Below, in pieces: positions 1 through 7,780 of a stretch of 12,375 bases of DNA. The notes under the pieces were generated by a model, which was not told the DNA's origin, did no database searches, and worked only from the letters and a program-made list of their open reading frames with translations. Numbering within the stretch: the stretch's first letter is position 1; every line of letters starts with the position of its first letter. The DNA comes from an uncultured Oscillospiraceae bacterium. Lineage in GTDB: Bacteria; Bacillota; Clostridia; Oscillospirales; Acutalibacteraceae. The translations under genes were made by a program, and so were the position numbers. The stretch covers positions 1-12,375 of the forward strand of contig UQQT01000053.1 of assembly GCA_900543395.1 (NCBI GenBank), written 5' to 3'.

Positions 1-179
1 CCGAAATCATCAGGTTTCGGGGCATTTCATTAAAAAAATCAAAATATGTTTGCAAATGATCAATAAAAAACTTTTTTCTGATATAACAAAACATAATGTG
101 TCTTTAAGGCGTGGTTCAGGTGCTTTATCGACAGTCTGAAGGGCGTACCTTTCGGTACGCCCTGTATTTATAATATGCG
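1..179. other. Intergenic left edge, no gene seen
   Basis: No convincing gene is visible here. The first 20 bases can form a small hairpin (CCGAAA at 1-6 with TTTCGG at 15-20), and the stretch ends in the hairpin listed separately at 141-162. A plus-strand frame from an ATG near position 56 ends at a TGA near 136 after about 22 codons. It has no ribosome binding site, so I do not call it. The AT-rich middle (about 30-100) has no clear promoter pair. Confidence 0.4.
141..162. terminator. Hairpin, probable terminator of the acyltransferase gene
   Basis: GGGCGTACC (141-149) and GGTACGCCC (154-162) form a perfect 9-bp GC-rich stem with a TTTC loop. It lies 18 bases beyond the acyltransferase stop codon. 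The base run after the stem is only weakly T-rich on either strand (TGTATTTAT on plus, TTCAGACTG on minus), so it is a plausible rather than textbook intrinsic terminator. Confidence 0.55.
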
Positions 180-1301
180 TTAAGCTTCGTCAATCGGTTT
201 ATTCTCTCTTCTCTTTTTTATCCTTTTGGAAATTGCAGAGCATACCGCAAGACAAATAATTCCGAGCAGTACGGAGTCAAGCACATATATTATTAAATAA
301 AACGGTCTTACTCCGGGATTGCTTTCAATGAGCAGTTTATGCGGTGAGCCGTAAGATGTTATCACATAGCCTATGATATACGCGACGGTCTGATGGCACA
401 GGTACACGGACATGCTCAGCTTTCCGAGCAGTGCGAAAATCGGACGGTTGAAAATCGGTGCGGTCAGCGACATATTGCTTGCCGATATTACCACGCAGAC
501 GAAGAACGCAAATATTACGGTCGGGGCAAGATTATGTTTGTTTCTGTACAGCGCGAATATCGCAAACGCCATTACGGCAAATTCGAGAAGTGTGAACAAA
601 ACGCCGACGGAGCGTTTGTTTTCGATTTTTTTGATTCTCTCGCACAGCGCGTACGCCGTCGAACCGAGGCACAGCCCCGCTATGCTTCTTAAAAAACCTT
701 TGGTTACGATATAGTACCATTTGTCGGGGTCTCCGATATATCCGTCCTTTTTAAGCATGACGGAGTATAAAACTATTGCCGTTAGCGGGGCTATAATATT
801 TAAAAACAGATCGCGGTTCTTTCTCATTATCGGATAAATAACGGCGAGTCCCAACAGCATTGCCGACAGATACCACGAGGCGGAGAAAATATACCAGTGG
901 GGCAGTCCGCTCGAATTGAGCAGAAGCAGGTCGACGATTGATAATGCGAAATTTTCGTTGAGAATCGTTTTTGAAAGCCCCTCGGTTATAATCCGTGCCG
1001 CAAGACATGATACCACGGCGAAAATATAGCAGGAAAGGAACCCCTTGATCTTATGAAACAGAAAATCGACCGTCTGCGTGCCTATTTTATCGCTTTCGAA
1101 CTTCTGATTTTTCCTTGCGACGGACGAAGCTGTCAGAAATCCCGATACTATAAAGAAAAATTCAACGCACGTCGAACCTGCGCCCATATAAATTCGTTCG
1201 CCGAAAATCTGGAACGAATGATGAACGACGATTATTATACAGCATATAAATTTCCAAAAGTCTATTTCACCGCAGTAAGACGCGGACACGCGTTTTTCCA
1301 T
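180..1301 (-). CDS. Membrane acyltransferase (acyltransferase family 3)
   Basis: An integral membrane protein of 373 residues, expected to move an acyl (often acetyl) group onto a cell-surface sugar or other envelope acceptor. The family signature is at the N-terminus: Glu12, Asp14 and Lys17 in GEIDFWKF, then the His27-His28 pair in the first membrane helix. It is followed by the typical FFFIVSGF segment at about 48-55. Roughly ten hydrophobic helices follow, and the tail is Lys/Arg-rich (RIKKRRE). I start at the ATG at 1301 because AAGGGAG lies 9 bases upstream. The longer frame would begin with a TTG only 2 bases from that site. A minus-strand promoter (1327-1355) lies upstream and a hairpin follows the gene, so it is probably transcribed alone. 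The family is known for O-acetylating lipopolysaccharides, exopolysaccharides and peptidoglycan; the acceptor here cannot be read from sequence. Confidence 0.87.
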   Translation of the reverse strand: MEKRVSASYCGEIDFWKFICCIIIVVHHSFQIFGERIYMGAGSTCVEFFFIVSGFLTASSVARKNQKFESDKIGTQTVDFLFHKIKGFLSCYIFAVVSCLAARIITEGLSKTILNENFALSIVDLLLLNSSGLPHWYIFSASWYLSAMLLGLAVIYPIMRKNRDLFLNIIAPLTAIVLYSVMLKKDGYIGDPDKWYYIVTKGFLRSIAGLCLGSTAYALCERIKKIENKRSVGVLFTLLEFAVMAFAIFALYRNKHNLAPTVIFAFFVCVVISASNMSLTAPIFNRPIFALLGKLSMSVYLCHQTVAYIIGYVITSYGSPHKLLIESNPGVRPFYLIIYVLDSVLLGIICLAVCSAISKRIKKRRENKPIDEA

Positions 1302-1326
1302 AATATGCAACTCCCTTACTGTGAGA

Positions 1327-1355
1327 ATTATACAGCAATTATTCTCTCAAGTCAA
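1327..1355 (-). promoter_or_regulatory. Promoter of the acyltransferase gene
   Basis: On the minus strand, TTGACT (1355-1350) and a perfect TATAAT (1332-1327) are separated by 17 bases. The -10 box lies about 26 bases before the chosen start codon at 1301, leaving room for the AAGGGAG ribosome binding site. Confidence 0.78.
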
Positions 1356-1367
1356 TAACAAGAACGA

Positions 1368-1396
1368 TTGACTAACGGTGAAATTTTTATTATAAT
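1368..1396 (+). promoter_or_regulatory. Promoter of the sulfatase operon
   Basis: TTGACT (1368-1373), a 17-base spacer and TATAAT (1391-1396) form a near-consensus housekeeping promoter facing right, 30 bases before the sulfatase start. A second TATAAT-like word follows at about 1401. It is back to back with the acyltransferase promoter, the two -35 boxes being only 12 bases apart. Confidence 0.78.
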
Positions 1397-1426
1397 AATG
1401 TATAATAAACATGCGGGGGTGCCGTA

Positions 1427-3442
1427 ATGAAAAGAAAACTCGAATTCGACAACGGTAAAAAAGTATTTCCGATAATAATGCTTGTAATCGGCGTTGTGAT
1501 AATGCTTTTACAGCTTATTACGAGACAGAATATAATTGCGATTGTTTCGGCAGGCTATTGCTGTATCTCGGCGGCGGTCATATTATTGTCAATTATAATA
1601 AAAAAGAAGGTTTACCTTACCATGCTTGCTGGATATCTTGCGGCGGGCTTGGGCACGTTTTTGTTCCATGTCATATGGGGCGCGGACGCGGGCTTCGGCG
1701 CGCTGATAAGCGGTAAGGCAGGCTTTTCGAGTGCGGAGCATCCGCTTATCACGGGCGAGGGCAATTTCTTTACGAGACTCGGCGGTAATCTTCTTATCGC
1801 TCTGCCGGGAATCGTTTTCCTCTCTCTTATATTTGTATTTGCGAAAAAGGCGTTTAAATCCGACGCGCTTAAAAAAGTTCTGTGCGGTGCGATGAGCTTT
1901 CTTCTTGTCGGCTCGTCGATATTCTACGTTCTTACAATGAATATGAGAACGAAGCCCGTCACAGAGAGAATGTGGGACGGACAGGACGATTATCTCAACG
2001 GTGTTGATAAAAATGCAAAGGGCAAGCCGAACGTTCTCGTAATTTTAATGGATGACCTCGGCTACTCCGATGTTTCGTTAAACGGCGCGATTTACGACAC
2101 GCCGAATATTGATTCTATAGTCGAAAACGGACTCAATTTCGAGAATTTCTATTCAAGCTATTCGGTATGCTCTCCCGCGCGTTTCGCCGCTCTTACGGGC
2201 AGATATCCGTACCGCGGTTATGCCGACAACGTTATTTATCCGACGGTAAACTGCTTTACGCCGTTTGCGCAGACCCGCGTATTTAACAGTATTGAAATGC
2301 TCAATAACACCGACGGTATGCTCGGCGACGAGATAACGATTGCAGAGGTTTTCAAGAGCGCGGGTTATAATACCGGATGCTTCGGCAAGTGGCACCTTGG
2401 CGACTACGGCGAGTATCTGCCGACGAATCAGGGCTTCGACGTATTCTACGGAAGCCATCACGTTAACGATATGAAGCCGTTTTACCATGTTAAGGAGGAA
2501 AACGGCGAGTACGAAATCGTTCGCGGTACAGACGAATTAAAGGATCAGTCGAACGCTACAAAGTGGATTCATAAGGAGATATCCGACTGGATAACCGATA
2601 CCGTTAAAAACTCGGACGAGCCGTTCTTCGCATATTACACGACTCCGTGGCCTCACGCGCCCGTTTATGTCGGTGACGAATTCAAGGGTACGTCGGGCAT
2701 GGGAACGTATGTCGACTGTGTTGAGGAATTCGACCATTACCTCGGCGAATTATTCAACACAATGGAAGAACTCGGCGTACTGGACGACACGATAATTGTA
2801 TTTACCTCGGACAACGGCCCCGCGCTCGAAGGCTCTACGGGCGATCTTCGCGGCGGAAAATATCTTGCCTACGAGGGCGGACAAAAGGTTCCGTTTATGA
2901 TACGCTGGGACAATAACAACGCCCTTTTTGAAAAGGGCGGTACGCGTTCGCAGAGCGCGACTCTCGTCGATTTATTCCCGACTCTTATAAATATGTGTTC
3001 AATAACGGGCAATTCGGGTCAGAGCGATTATCTTCCCTCGGACAGAACGATAGACGGTAAATCCATGGTCGATTTAATCAAAAACGACTCCGTTATTCAT
3101 ACGTCCGACAGCCCGATCCTGCACATGAAACGCCGTAAAATCAAGGCGATACAGTACACCGTGCCGACCGATCACATAAAGAGTCTTGACGAATACAAGA
3201 ATTATGATTTCGACGTTCTCAACGACAATAAATACGTTACGTTCAAGTATTTTAAGAATATTCAGAACGACAATTCCGCGTTCTTTGATAAATTCCGCAA
3301 GAATTGGCTCCATATTCTGACCGACGACGAGGGCGAAAACTATAACAGAACGCCCGTTTATCCGACAATCGCAGACGAAATGCATGAAAAGCTTGACTCG
3401 ATTCAGGCGGATTTTGAAAATAATCCGAGAGGCATAAAGTAA
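1427..3442 (+). CDS. Membrane-anchored type I sulfatase (formylglycine type)
   Basis: Predicted to hydrolyse sulfate esters, probably on host or dietary glycans, outside the membrane. Residues 1-172 hold about five hydrophobic helices (near 13-31, 36-56, 62-82, 120-138, 152-170). The catalytic domain begins near residue 200 with PNVLVILMDDLGYSD, whose Asp209 and Asp210 are metal ligands. The sulfatase signature is CSPAR at 248-252: Cys248 is the residue converted to formylglycine. The second signature GKWHLG is at 320-325, and SDNGP at 461-465 supplies further metal ligands. The ATG at 1427 follows a GGGGGTG site. The next gene encodes the matching maturase, which supports a Cys-type sulfatase. 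Most such enzymes have only a signal peptide; this five-helix front end recalls lipoteichoic acid synthases, but those use Thr, not Cys. The substrate is unknown. Confidence 0.92.
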   Translation: MKRKLEFDNGKKVFPIIMLVIGVVIMLLQLITRQNIIAIVSAGYCCISAAVILLSIIIKKKVYLTMLAGYLAAGLGTFLFHVIWGADAGFGALISGKAGFSSAEHPLITGEGNFFTRLGGNLLIALPGIVFLSLIFVFAKKAFKSDALKKVLCGAMSFLLVGSSIFYVLTMNMRTKPVTERMWDGQDDYLNGVDKNAKGKPNVLVILMDDLGYSDVSLNGAIYDTPNIDSIVENGLNFENFYSSYSVCSPARFAALTGRYPYRGYADNVIYPTVNCFTPFAQTRVFNSIEMLNNTDGMLGDEITIAEVFKSAGYNTGCFGKWHLGDYGEYLPTNQGFDVFYGSHHVNDMKPFYHVKEENGEYEIVRGTDELKDQSNATKWIHKEISDWITDTVKNSDEPFFAYYTTPWPHAPVYVGDEFKGTSGMGTYVDCVEEFDHYLGELFNTMEELGVLDDTIIVFTSDNGPALEGSTGDLRGGKYLAYEGGQKVPFMIRWDNNNALFEKGGTRSQSATLVDLFPTLINMCSITGNSGQSDYLPSDRTIDGKSMVDLIKNDSVIHTSDSPILHMKRRKIKAIQYTVPTDHIKSLDEYKNYDFDVLNDNKYVTFKYFKNIQNDNSAFFDKFRKNWLHILTDDEGENYNRTPVYPTIADEMHEKLDSIQADFENNPRGIK

Positions 3443-4533
3443 TGCCTCCGCTGTCGATAATGATAAAGCCCGCGTCGAGCATGTGTAATTTACGATGCAA
3501 ATACTGCTTTTACTGCGACGTTTCATCGTCAAGAGATGAATTTTCATTCGGAAAAATGAGCGAAACGACCGCCGAAAATCTTATAAAAAGCGCACTCGAA
3601 TTTGCCTCGGGCGAGAGCATTTCATTCTCGTTCCAGGGCGGGGAACCGCTTATCGCGGGGATTGAATATTTTAAATTTTTTGTCGATACGGTTAAAAAGT
3701 ATAATATTAAAAATTCACGGATTTTTTACGGAATTCAGACAAACGGAACGCTCGTTGATTCCGACTGGGCAAAATTTTTCGGAGAAAACGAATTCCTTGT
3801 AGGATTAAGCCTTGACGGCGATTACGAAAATAACCGATTCAGACTCACGTCCGACGGACAGAATTCTTACTACAAAATTACGCGCGCGGCTGAGATTTTT
3901 AAAAAATACGGCGTAGAATTCAATATTCTGACCGTTCTGACAGGCTCGTGCGCCGATAATGCCGGTAAGATATACCGCCATTTTCGTTCGCAGGGGTATA
4001 AGTATTTGCAGTTTATCCCGTGCCTGCGAGCGTTCGGAGATAAGAGCGAGAGCGAGCTGTACATGACGAACGAGCAGTACGCAAGGTATCTTATCGAAAT
4101 TTTTAATCTGTACGTAAAGGATTTCGTGCGCGGAAATTATATAAGCATACGCTATTTTGATAACCTTGTCAGAATGTATCTGGGCGAACATCCGGAGCAG
4201 TGCGGACTGTGCGGACACTGCACGCACCAGTTTGTAATAGAGGGCAACGGAAATATATATCCGTGCGACTTCTACTGTACGGACGATTGGCTTTTGGGCA
4301 ATATAAATTCCGTATCGCTCTCCTCGGCGGCAAAATCAAAGCGGGCAGAGGACTTTATTAGAGAGAGTCTTACTGTCGGCGATAAGTGCAGAAAATGTGC
4401 GTTTTTCCCGCTGTGCCGTGCGGGCGGCTGCAAGAGGCAGAGAGAGGACAGGGACTACTGCGAAGCATATAAAAAATTCTTTTCCTCGTGTTTGCCTCTG
4501 TTTCGTGTGTTTTCAAAAAATAGGGGATGTTAA
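3442..4533 (+). CDS. Anaerobic sulfatase-maturating enzyme (radical SAM/SPASM)
   Basis: An oxygen-independent enzyme that uses S-adenosylmethionine and iron-sulfur clusters to oxidise a sulfatase active-site Cys (or Ser) to formylglycine, acting in the cytoplasm. Cys15, Cys19 and Cys22 (CNLRCKYC) bind the radical-SAM cluster, and the glycine-rich QGGEP at 65-69 helps bind SAM. The C-terminal SPASM region carries Cys254, 257, 260, 275, 279, 316, 319, 325, 330 and 340 for two auxiliary clusters. Asp276, between Cys275 and Cys279, sits where the clostridial family members have their catalytic Asp. At 363 residues it has normal length. Its ATG overlaps the sulfatase stop by one base (TAATG), with GAGAGG upstream inside the sulfatase gene, so the two are translationally coupled. 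The partner is almost certainly Cys248 of that sulfatase. Confidence 0.93.
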   Translation: MPPLSIMIKPASSMCNLRCKYCFYCDVSSSRDEFSFGKMSETTAENLIKSALEFASGESISFSFQGGEPLIAGIEYFKFFVDTVKKYNIKNSRIFYGIQTNGTLVDSDWAKFFGENEFLVGLSLDGDYENNRFRLTSDGQNSYYKITRAAEIFKKYGVEFNILTVLTGSCADNAGKIYRHFRSQGYKYLQFIPCLRAFGDKSESELYMTNEQYARYLIEIFNLYVKDFVRGNYISIRYFDNLVRMYLGEHPEQCGLCGHCTHQFVIEGNGNIYPCDFYCTDDWLLGNINSVSLSSAAKSKRAEDFIRESLTVGDKCRKCAFFPLCRAGGCKRQREDRDYCEAYKKFFSSCLPLFRVFSKNRGC

Positions 4534-4559
4534 AAATCCCTGTTGTAAGTTAAAAAATA

Positions 4560-4588
4560 GGTGCTGTAAAAATGAGTTTTACAGCACC
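4560..4588. terminator. Bidirectional intrinsic terminator between convergent operons
   Basis: GGTGCTGTAAAA (4560-4571) and TTTTACAGCACC (4577-4588) form a perfect 12-bp stem with a 5-base loop. T-rich runs follow on both strands: GTTTGTTTTTATT on plus and TATTTTTTAAC on minus. It therefore serves both the sulfatase operon and the lipase operon. A second small hairpin (GGGAT 4524-4528 with ATCCC 4536-4540) overlaps the maturase stop codon. The surrounding words AAAAAATAGG and GTTAAAAAT/GTAAAAAT occur twice, which suggests a partial local duplication. Confidence 0.85.
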
Positions 4589-4606
4589 GTTTGTTTTTAT
4601 TGAATT

Positions 4607-6067
4607 TTAATCAAATGATTTCAGCGTCTCTTTGTTTTTATCGGAGAGCATAAACTGCGGATATCTTTCGTTTGTTCCGGGTTTTAAATCGCCGTCCGTT
4701 GTTAAAAGATACATTGCAAATTCACTATACTCGGTACCGTACGAGCAAGCGACGTGCGGAGCGTTCTTTATAATATAAGTATACTCGGGCAGAATCGCCG
4801 TCGAGAGGTCTATGACTCTGTCGGGAGAGAGATATTTTTCATTTTCGGGAACGTAATCATCTCCGAGCGTTTCGCCGTACTTTGCAGCCGTCGCATAGCC
4901 CGATGTCTGACGAGTCTCCAGAACCGTATCGCCGTTGAAGTCCGCGCTTTCGTATACGGGAGCTAAGGGCTGATTGTAGTGCGAAACGACCGCGATTTTA
5001 ACGCCGTCGGATATCATTTTATCAAGAAGCTCGTTTCTGTTCTTCATCATGTCCCGGAGCGCGTCGGTCCTCTTTAAGAACTCGGCGTTTTCATCCGTTC
5101 TTCCGCCTAAGATGTAATCAACCGCGTCCTCGTAATCCTCGGGCTGGATAAGTCCCCAGAATACGGGCATGTGAGAAAATACGGGGATAAAAACTCTCTC
5201 GTATACTTCGTCCTTATAATTATCTACTATGTAGTCCGTAACCTTCATAAGAGAATTGAAAAGTCCCGATTTATAAAGCGACTTAACGATTCTCGAGAGA
5301 ATAAACGAGTCGGAAACGGCATTATAGCAGAAGTTATAAAGCGTTTCGGGCGTAAACTTGATTTTACCCGTGAACATGTCGGACGCAATCTGCGTTCCGC
5401 AGAACGTCGAGGACATGAACAGACATCTTTCGACTTTGTCATATCCATATTTCGTAAGATATCCCATCGTCATGATTCCGCCCATGCTTGAGCAGATTAT
5501 CTTTACCTTTTCGTGACCCGTCGCCTCAATCGCCCTGTTTACCGTATCGTTAATCTCGTCGGCAACGGTAAGCGGGTCGAGTCTCCAGTCATAATGAATG
5601 TAATACACGTGCTTTGCGGGCATTGACTCAATAAGCGTATGAGTCAAGCCGTTTTCGAAGTCATATTCGTCATAAAAGAACGGATAGTTTTCCGCGCTCT
5701 CGGGATATTTGACCATTCCCGTATTATAAAGCGGGTCGCCGTTTTCGTCCATTGAATTATATTTAAAAATCTCGTACGAACAGTCTATAACGTTTTCTAA
5801 AGCCGAATCCTTATCACCCTTTATAAGATTTAAAACGGCTTTCGAGACAAACGGAGCAACTGTTTTAAAATCGAATTTAATAGCGTTTTCGCTGTCGTCG
5901 GAATCGGGGTTTATTTTTAAATTCGGAAAATCCATTCCCCTTACAAATACAATCGGGAGCTGACTGCATTCCGACTCGTCATAAGCTTCGCCCGTTTCGG
6001 CAAAAGCCGTAACGCTCATAGGCAGAATCATCAACAGTGAGAGTATTATACAAAGTATTTTTTTCAT
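4607..6067 (-). CDS. Secreted LCAT-like alpha/beta-hydrolase (lipase or acyltransferase)
   Basis: A 486-residue exported hydrolase. A classic signal peptide (KK, hydrophobic core, AFA near residue 23) begins the protein. The mature domain shows alpha/beta-hydrolase features of the lecithin:cholesterol acyltransferase type: YDWR at 159-162, the nucleophile elbow ICSSMGG with Ser194, a likely acid Asp380 in NGDTVLE, and a likely catalytic His438 in NAPHVACSYG. The elbow is C-x-S-x-G rather than strict G-x-S-x-G. The ATG at 6067 follows AAAGGATAG at normal spacing and lies 24 bases after the oxidoreductase stop, so the two form an operon. Substrates are probably lipid or acyl esters outside the cell, but this is inferred from fold only. 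Confidence 0.8.
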   Translation of the reverse strand: MKKILCIILSLLMILPMSVTAFAETGEAYDESECSQLPIVFVRGMDFPNLKINPDSDDSENAIKFDFKTVAPFVSKAVLNLIKGDKDSALENVIDCSYEIFKYNSMDENGDPLYNTGMVKYPESAENYPFFYDEYDFENGLTHTLIESMPAKHVYYIHYDWRLDPLTVADEINDTVNRAIEATGHEKVKIICSSMGGIMTMGYLTKYGYDKVERCLFMSSTFCGTQIASDMFTGKIKFTPETLYNFCYNAVSDSFILSRIVKSLYKSGLFNSLMKVTDYIVDNYKDEVYERVFIPVFSHMPVFWGLIQPEDYEDAVDYILGGRTDENAEFLKRTDALRDMMKNRNELLDKMISDGVKIAVVSHYNQPLAPVYESADFNGDTVLETRQTSGYATAAKYGETLGDDYVPENEKYLSPDRVIDLSTAILPEYTYIIKNAPHVACSYGTEYSEFAMYLLTTDGDLKPGTNERYPQFMLSDKNKETLKSFD

Positions 6068-6091
6068 ATTCTATCCTTTCATCCGCTCAAA

Positions 6092-7405
6092 TTACAGTGC
6101 GGTGTATTCTTTTATCCACTCGCCGACTTTTTCTTCGTCGTACTCGACAGGCATCGAATCGCATACTTTTTTAATTTTCAGCACGCCCATAACCTTGGGA
6201 GCCGCGCCCGCAACGAGCGCGAGATTTTTAAGAAGCTTCGCGCCTTTTTTTGCAAGAGCGGGTATGTTTAAATCGAATCCGCCGCCGCTCGCCATCGAGA
6301 TATCCGAGGTCGTGAGAATTTTATTGTTGAGCATGAAGTCAACGTCCTCGCCCTTAACGGAGATAATAACCTTGCGTACGATATCGAGCAGAACGAGATC
6401 CTTGCCTATCTCATTGAAATACCTGTACTCGTACTGCCAGAGATTCTTTCTCGAATAGTCGCCGTCACATTCCTCGATAACGTCGGCGAGAATTTTGCCC
6501 GCTTTTATCGAATTCGCAATGCCCGAACCGATAAGCGGAATCGTCATGCCTGCGCTGTCGCCTATCGCAGCGTAGGAATCGCATACCATCATGGGAATCA
6601 TGCGTCTTATCGGCAATGTATTTATCTGACCGCCTCTGACGATTTTATCGCCTAAGGACGAATAATCCTTTCTGAAATCGGCGAGAGCGTTGTCAATCTG
6701 CTCCCGAGTCAGCTTTTTGCCGAATCTGCCGACGAGAACGTCGATATAATCCTCCTCACAGAGAACCCAGTCGACTCCGCCCTCATAATTATGATAAAAA
6801 TAAACGTTGTAAGGCTCGTCGGGCGTTAAATCGTTGTTTCTTTCATAAAGCGCTCTGTAAACGGTGAAATACTCGTCGTCGGCGAAATTATTGATAATTC
6901 CGCATTTATTGGGAAGCAGTCGTCTTAGCGTAGAATTCATACCGCACGCGTCGATAACGAGATCGGCGTTAAAGTCGTAGAATAAGCCGTCCTGTTTAAC
7001 TTTTACGCCCGTAACCCGTGCTCCGTCTGTTATAGGGGAGGCAATTTCGGCTTCAAATATAAACTTGACTCCGCACTCCTCGCAGAACGATATCATATAT
7101 CTTAACAAATACTTTCTGTCGACAGAGCAGTCGAGGTCGTGTCCCGAAAAATCCTGCAAAATCCAGTCTTTTTTGTTAGGCGACGTGCAGTGAAGCGGGT
7201 ACGAATGATGATAATATCTTTCGTCCGGTTTCGGAAAACCCGCCTTGTCGAGGCAGTCTATGAAAAATACGTCGTCCCAGTCGTAGCCTAAATTTTCGCG
7301 TTTTTGCTTTTCGAGTACGGTAACGTCGAATCCGCTTTTTGCAAGGTTTGCCGCGCAGGATAATCCGCCGTGTCCCGCACCTGCAACTAAAATTTTGCCT
7401 TTCAT
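6092..7405 (-). CDS. FAD-dependent oxidoreductase, geranylgeranyl-reductase-like
   Basis: A 437-residue flavoprotein of the geranylgeranyl reductase / p-hydroxybenzoate hydroxylase fold, probably reducing or hydroxylating a lipid-like or polyketide-like substrate. The dinucleotide-binding GAGHGG is at 9-14, ending in an acidic residue at 32 (VLEK). The second FAD motif AIGDSAGMTIPLIGSGI begins at about 280, with Gly282-Asp283. There is no signal peptide, so it is cytoplasmic. I start at the ATG at 7405, because AAGGGAG lies 9 bases upstream. The longer frame to 7435 adds ten residues with no better site. It is followed at 24 bases by the secreted lipase. Homologues in anaerobes are often annotated only as NAD(P)/FAD-dependent oxidoreductases, and I cannot name the reaction. 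Confidence 0.82.
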   Translation of the reverse strand: MKGKILVAGAGHGGLSCAANLAKSGFDVTVLEKQKRENLGYDWDDVFFIDCLDKAGFPKPDERYYHHSYPLHCTSPNKKDWILQDFSGHDLDCSVDRKYLLRYMISFCEECGVKFIFEAEIASPITDGARVTGVKVKQDGLFYDFNADLVIDACGMNSTLRRLLPNKCGIINNFADDEYFTVYRALYERNNDLTPDEPYNVYFYHNYEGGVDWVLCEEDYIDVLVGRFGKKLTREQIDNALADFRKDYSSLGDKIVRGGQINTLPIRRMIPMMVCDSYAAIGDSAGMTIPLIGSGIANSIKAGKILADVIEECDGDYSRKNLWQYEYRYFNEIGKDLVLLDIVRKVIISVKGEDVDFMLNNKILTTSDISMASGGGFDLNIPALAKKGAKLLKNLALVAGAAPKVMGVLKIKKVCDSMPVEYDEEKVGEWIKEYTAL

Positions 7406-7429
7406 TTTGATACACTCCCTTTTCAAATA

Positions 7430-7442
7430 CCGCATTATGCGG
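7430..7442. repeat. Small inverted repeat in the oxidoreductase leader
   Basis: CCGCAT (7430-7435) and ATGCGG (7437-7442) form an almost perfect palindrome, about 25 bases before the chosen start and downstream of the predicted promoter. It could be an operator half-site pair or a weak RNA hairpin. No regulator gene is adjacent, so its role is open. Confidence 0.3.
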
Positions 7443-7495
7443 AAATGTGCATTTTGGATTATAAAATTAATATAAGATTATATAAATTTATAAAA

Positions 7496-7524
7496 AGTAT
7501 ACCATAATTTTGATACAAATTCAA
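7496..7524 (-). promoter_or_regulatory. Promoter of the oxidoreductase-lipase operon
   Basis: On the minus strand TTGAAT (7524-7519) and TATACT (7501-7496) are separated by 17 bases. The leader to the start codon is about 90 bases and very AT-rich. Other TATAAT-like words lie closer to the gene but lack a partner -35 box. Confidence 0.6.
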
Positions 7525-7541
7525 TAATTTTAAATTATTTC

Positions 7542-7570
7542 TTGACTTCTAATATTCTTTGTAGTATGAT
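7542..7570 (+). promoter_or_regulatory. Promoter of the tRNA-Pro region
   Basis: TTGACT (7542-7547), a 17-base spacer and TATGAT (7565-7570) face the tRNA genes. The tRNA 5' end follows at 7590. A small hairpin (CCCTT at 7572-7576 with AAGGG at 7581-7585) lies between them and would form the 5' leader removed by RNase P. Confidence 0.75.
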
Positions 7571-7589
7571 ACCCTTCGTTAAGGGATAA

Positions 7590-7631
7590 CGGGATGTGGC
7601 TCAGTTTGGTAGAGCGCTTGCTTTGGGAGCA
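7590..7631 (+). pseudogene. Truncated tRNA-Pro(UGG), 5' half only
   Basis: The acceptor 5' strand CGGGATG (7590-7596), a normal D-arm (GCTC, loop with GG, GAGC) and the anticodon loop TTTGGGA (7622-7628; anticodon TGG 7624-7626) are typical of clostridial tRNA-Pro. The 3' side fails after GCA. The lower anticodon stem should read GCAAG but reads GCATA. No T-arm and no acceptor 3' strand CATCCCG follow anywhere before the next tRNA. The transcript cannot fold as a tRNA. It keeps an intact consensus promoter, so the loss is probably recent or tied to insertion. Confidence 0.75.
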
Positions 7632-7780
7632 TAGACGGTGTTCGCACCGTGCAAAAGCGAAAACCGCCGAAAACCCTTCAACCGTGCGGATTTCGGGCGG
7701 TACGGAAAACAAAAAATGGCGGTCAAAAATGTGTTTGACCACAGATTTGACCACTTACATGACCACAATTTAATAACTAT
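7632..7780. other. Degenerate junction with hairpins and GACCAC repeats
   Basis: This stretch replaces the 3' half of the broken tRNA. It holds ACGGTG-TTCG-CACCGT (7635-7650), a tight UUCG hairpin, and a longer imperfect hairpin (CCGCCGAAA 7664-7672 with TTTCGGGCGG 7691-7700). Three spaced TGACCAC words follow (7736-7767). On the minus strand these read in one open frame as ..CGHVSGQICGQTHF then stop. That resembles the Cys-Gly-Gln-rich tails of some Gram-positive integrases. No longer coding region is attached, so I treat it as possible debris of an integrase end. Confidence 0.35.

Noticed and set aside
56..138. Small plus-strand peptide of about 22 codons at the left edge
   Set aside because: No ribosome binding site and no promoter; short enough to occur by chance. 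The sequence just before the hairpin at 141 may be a recurring intergenic repeat, which I cannot test here.
7632..7780. CRISPR-like array from the repeated TGACCAC words
   Set aside because: The repeats are only about 7 bases with 4-6 base gaps, far too short for CRISPR repeats and spacers, and no cas gene is present.
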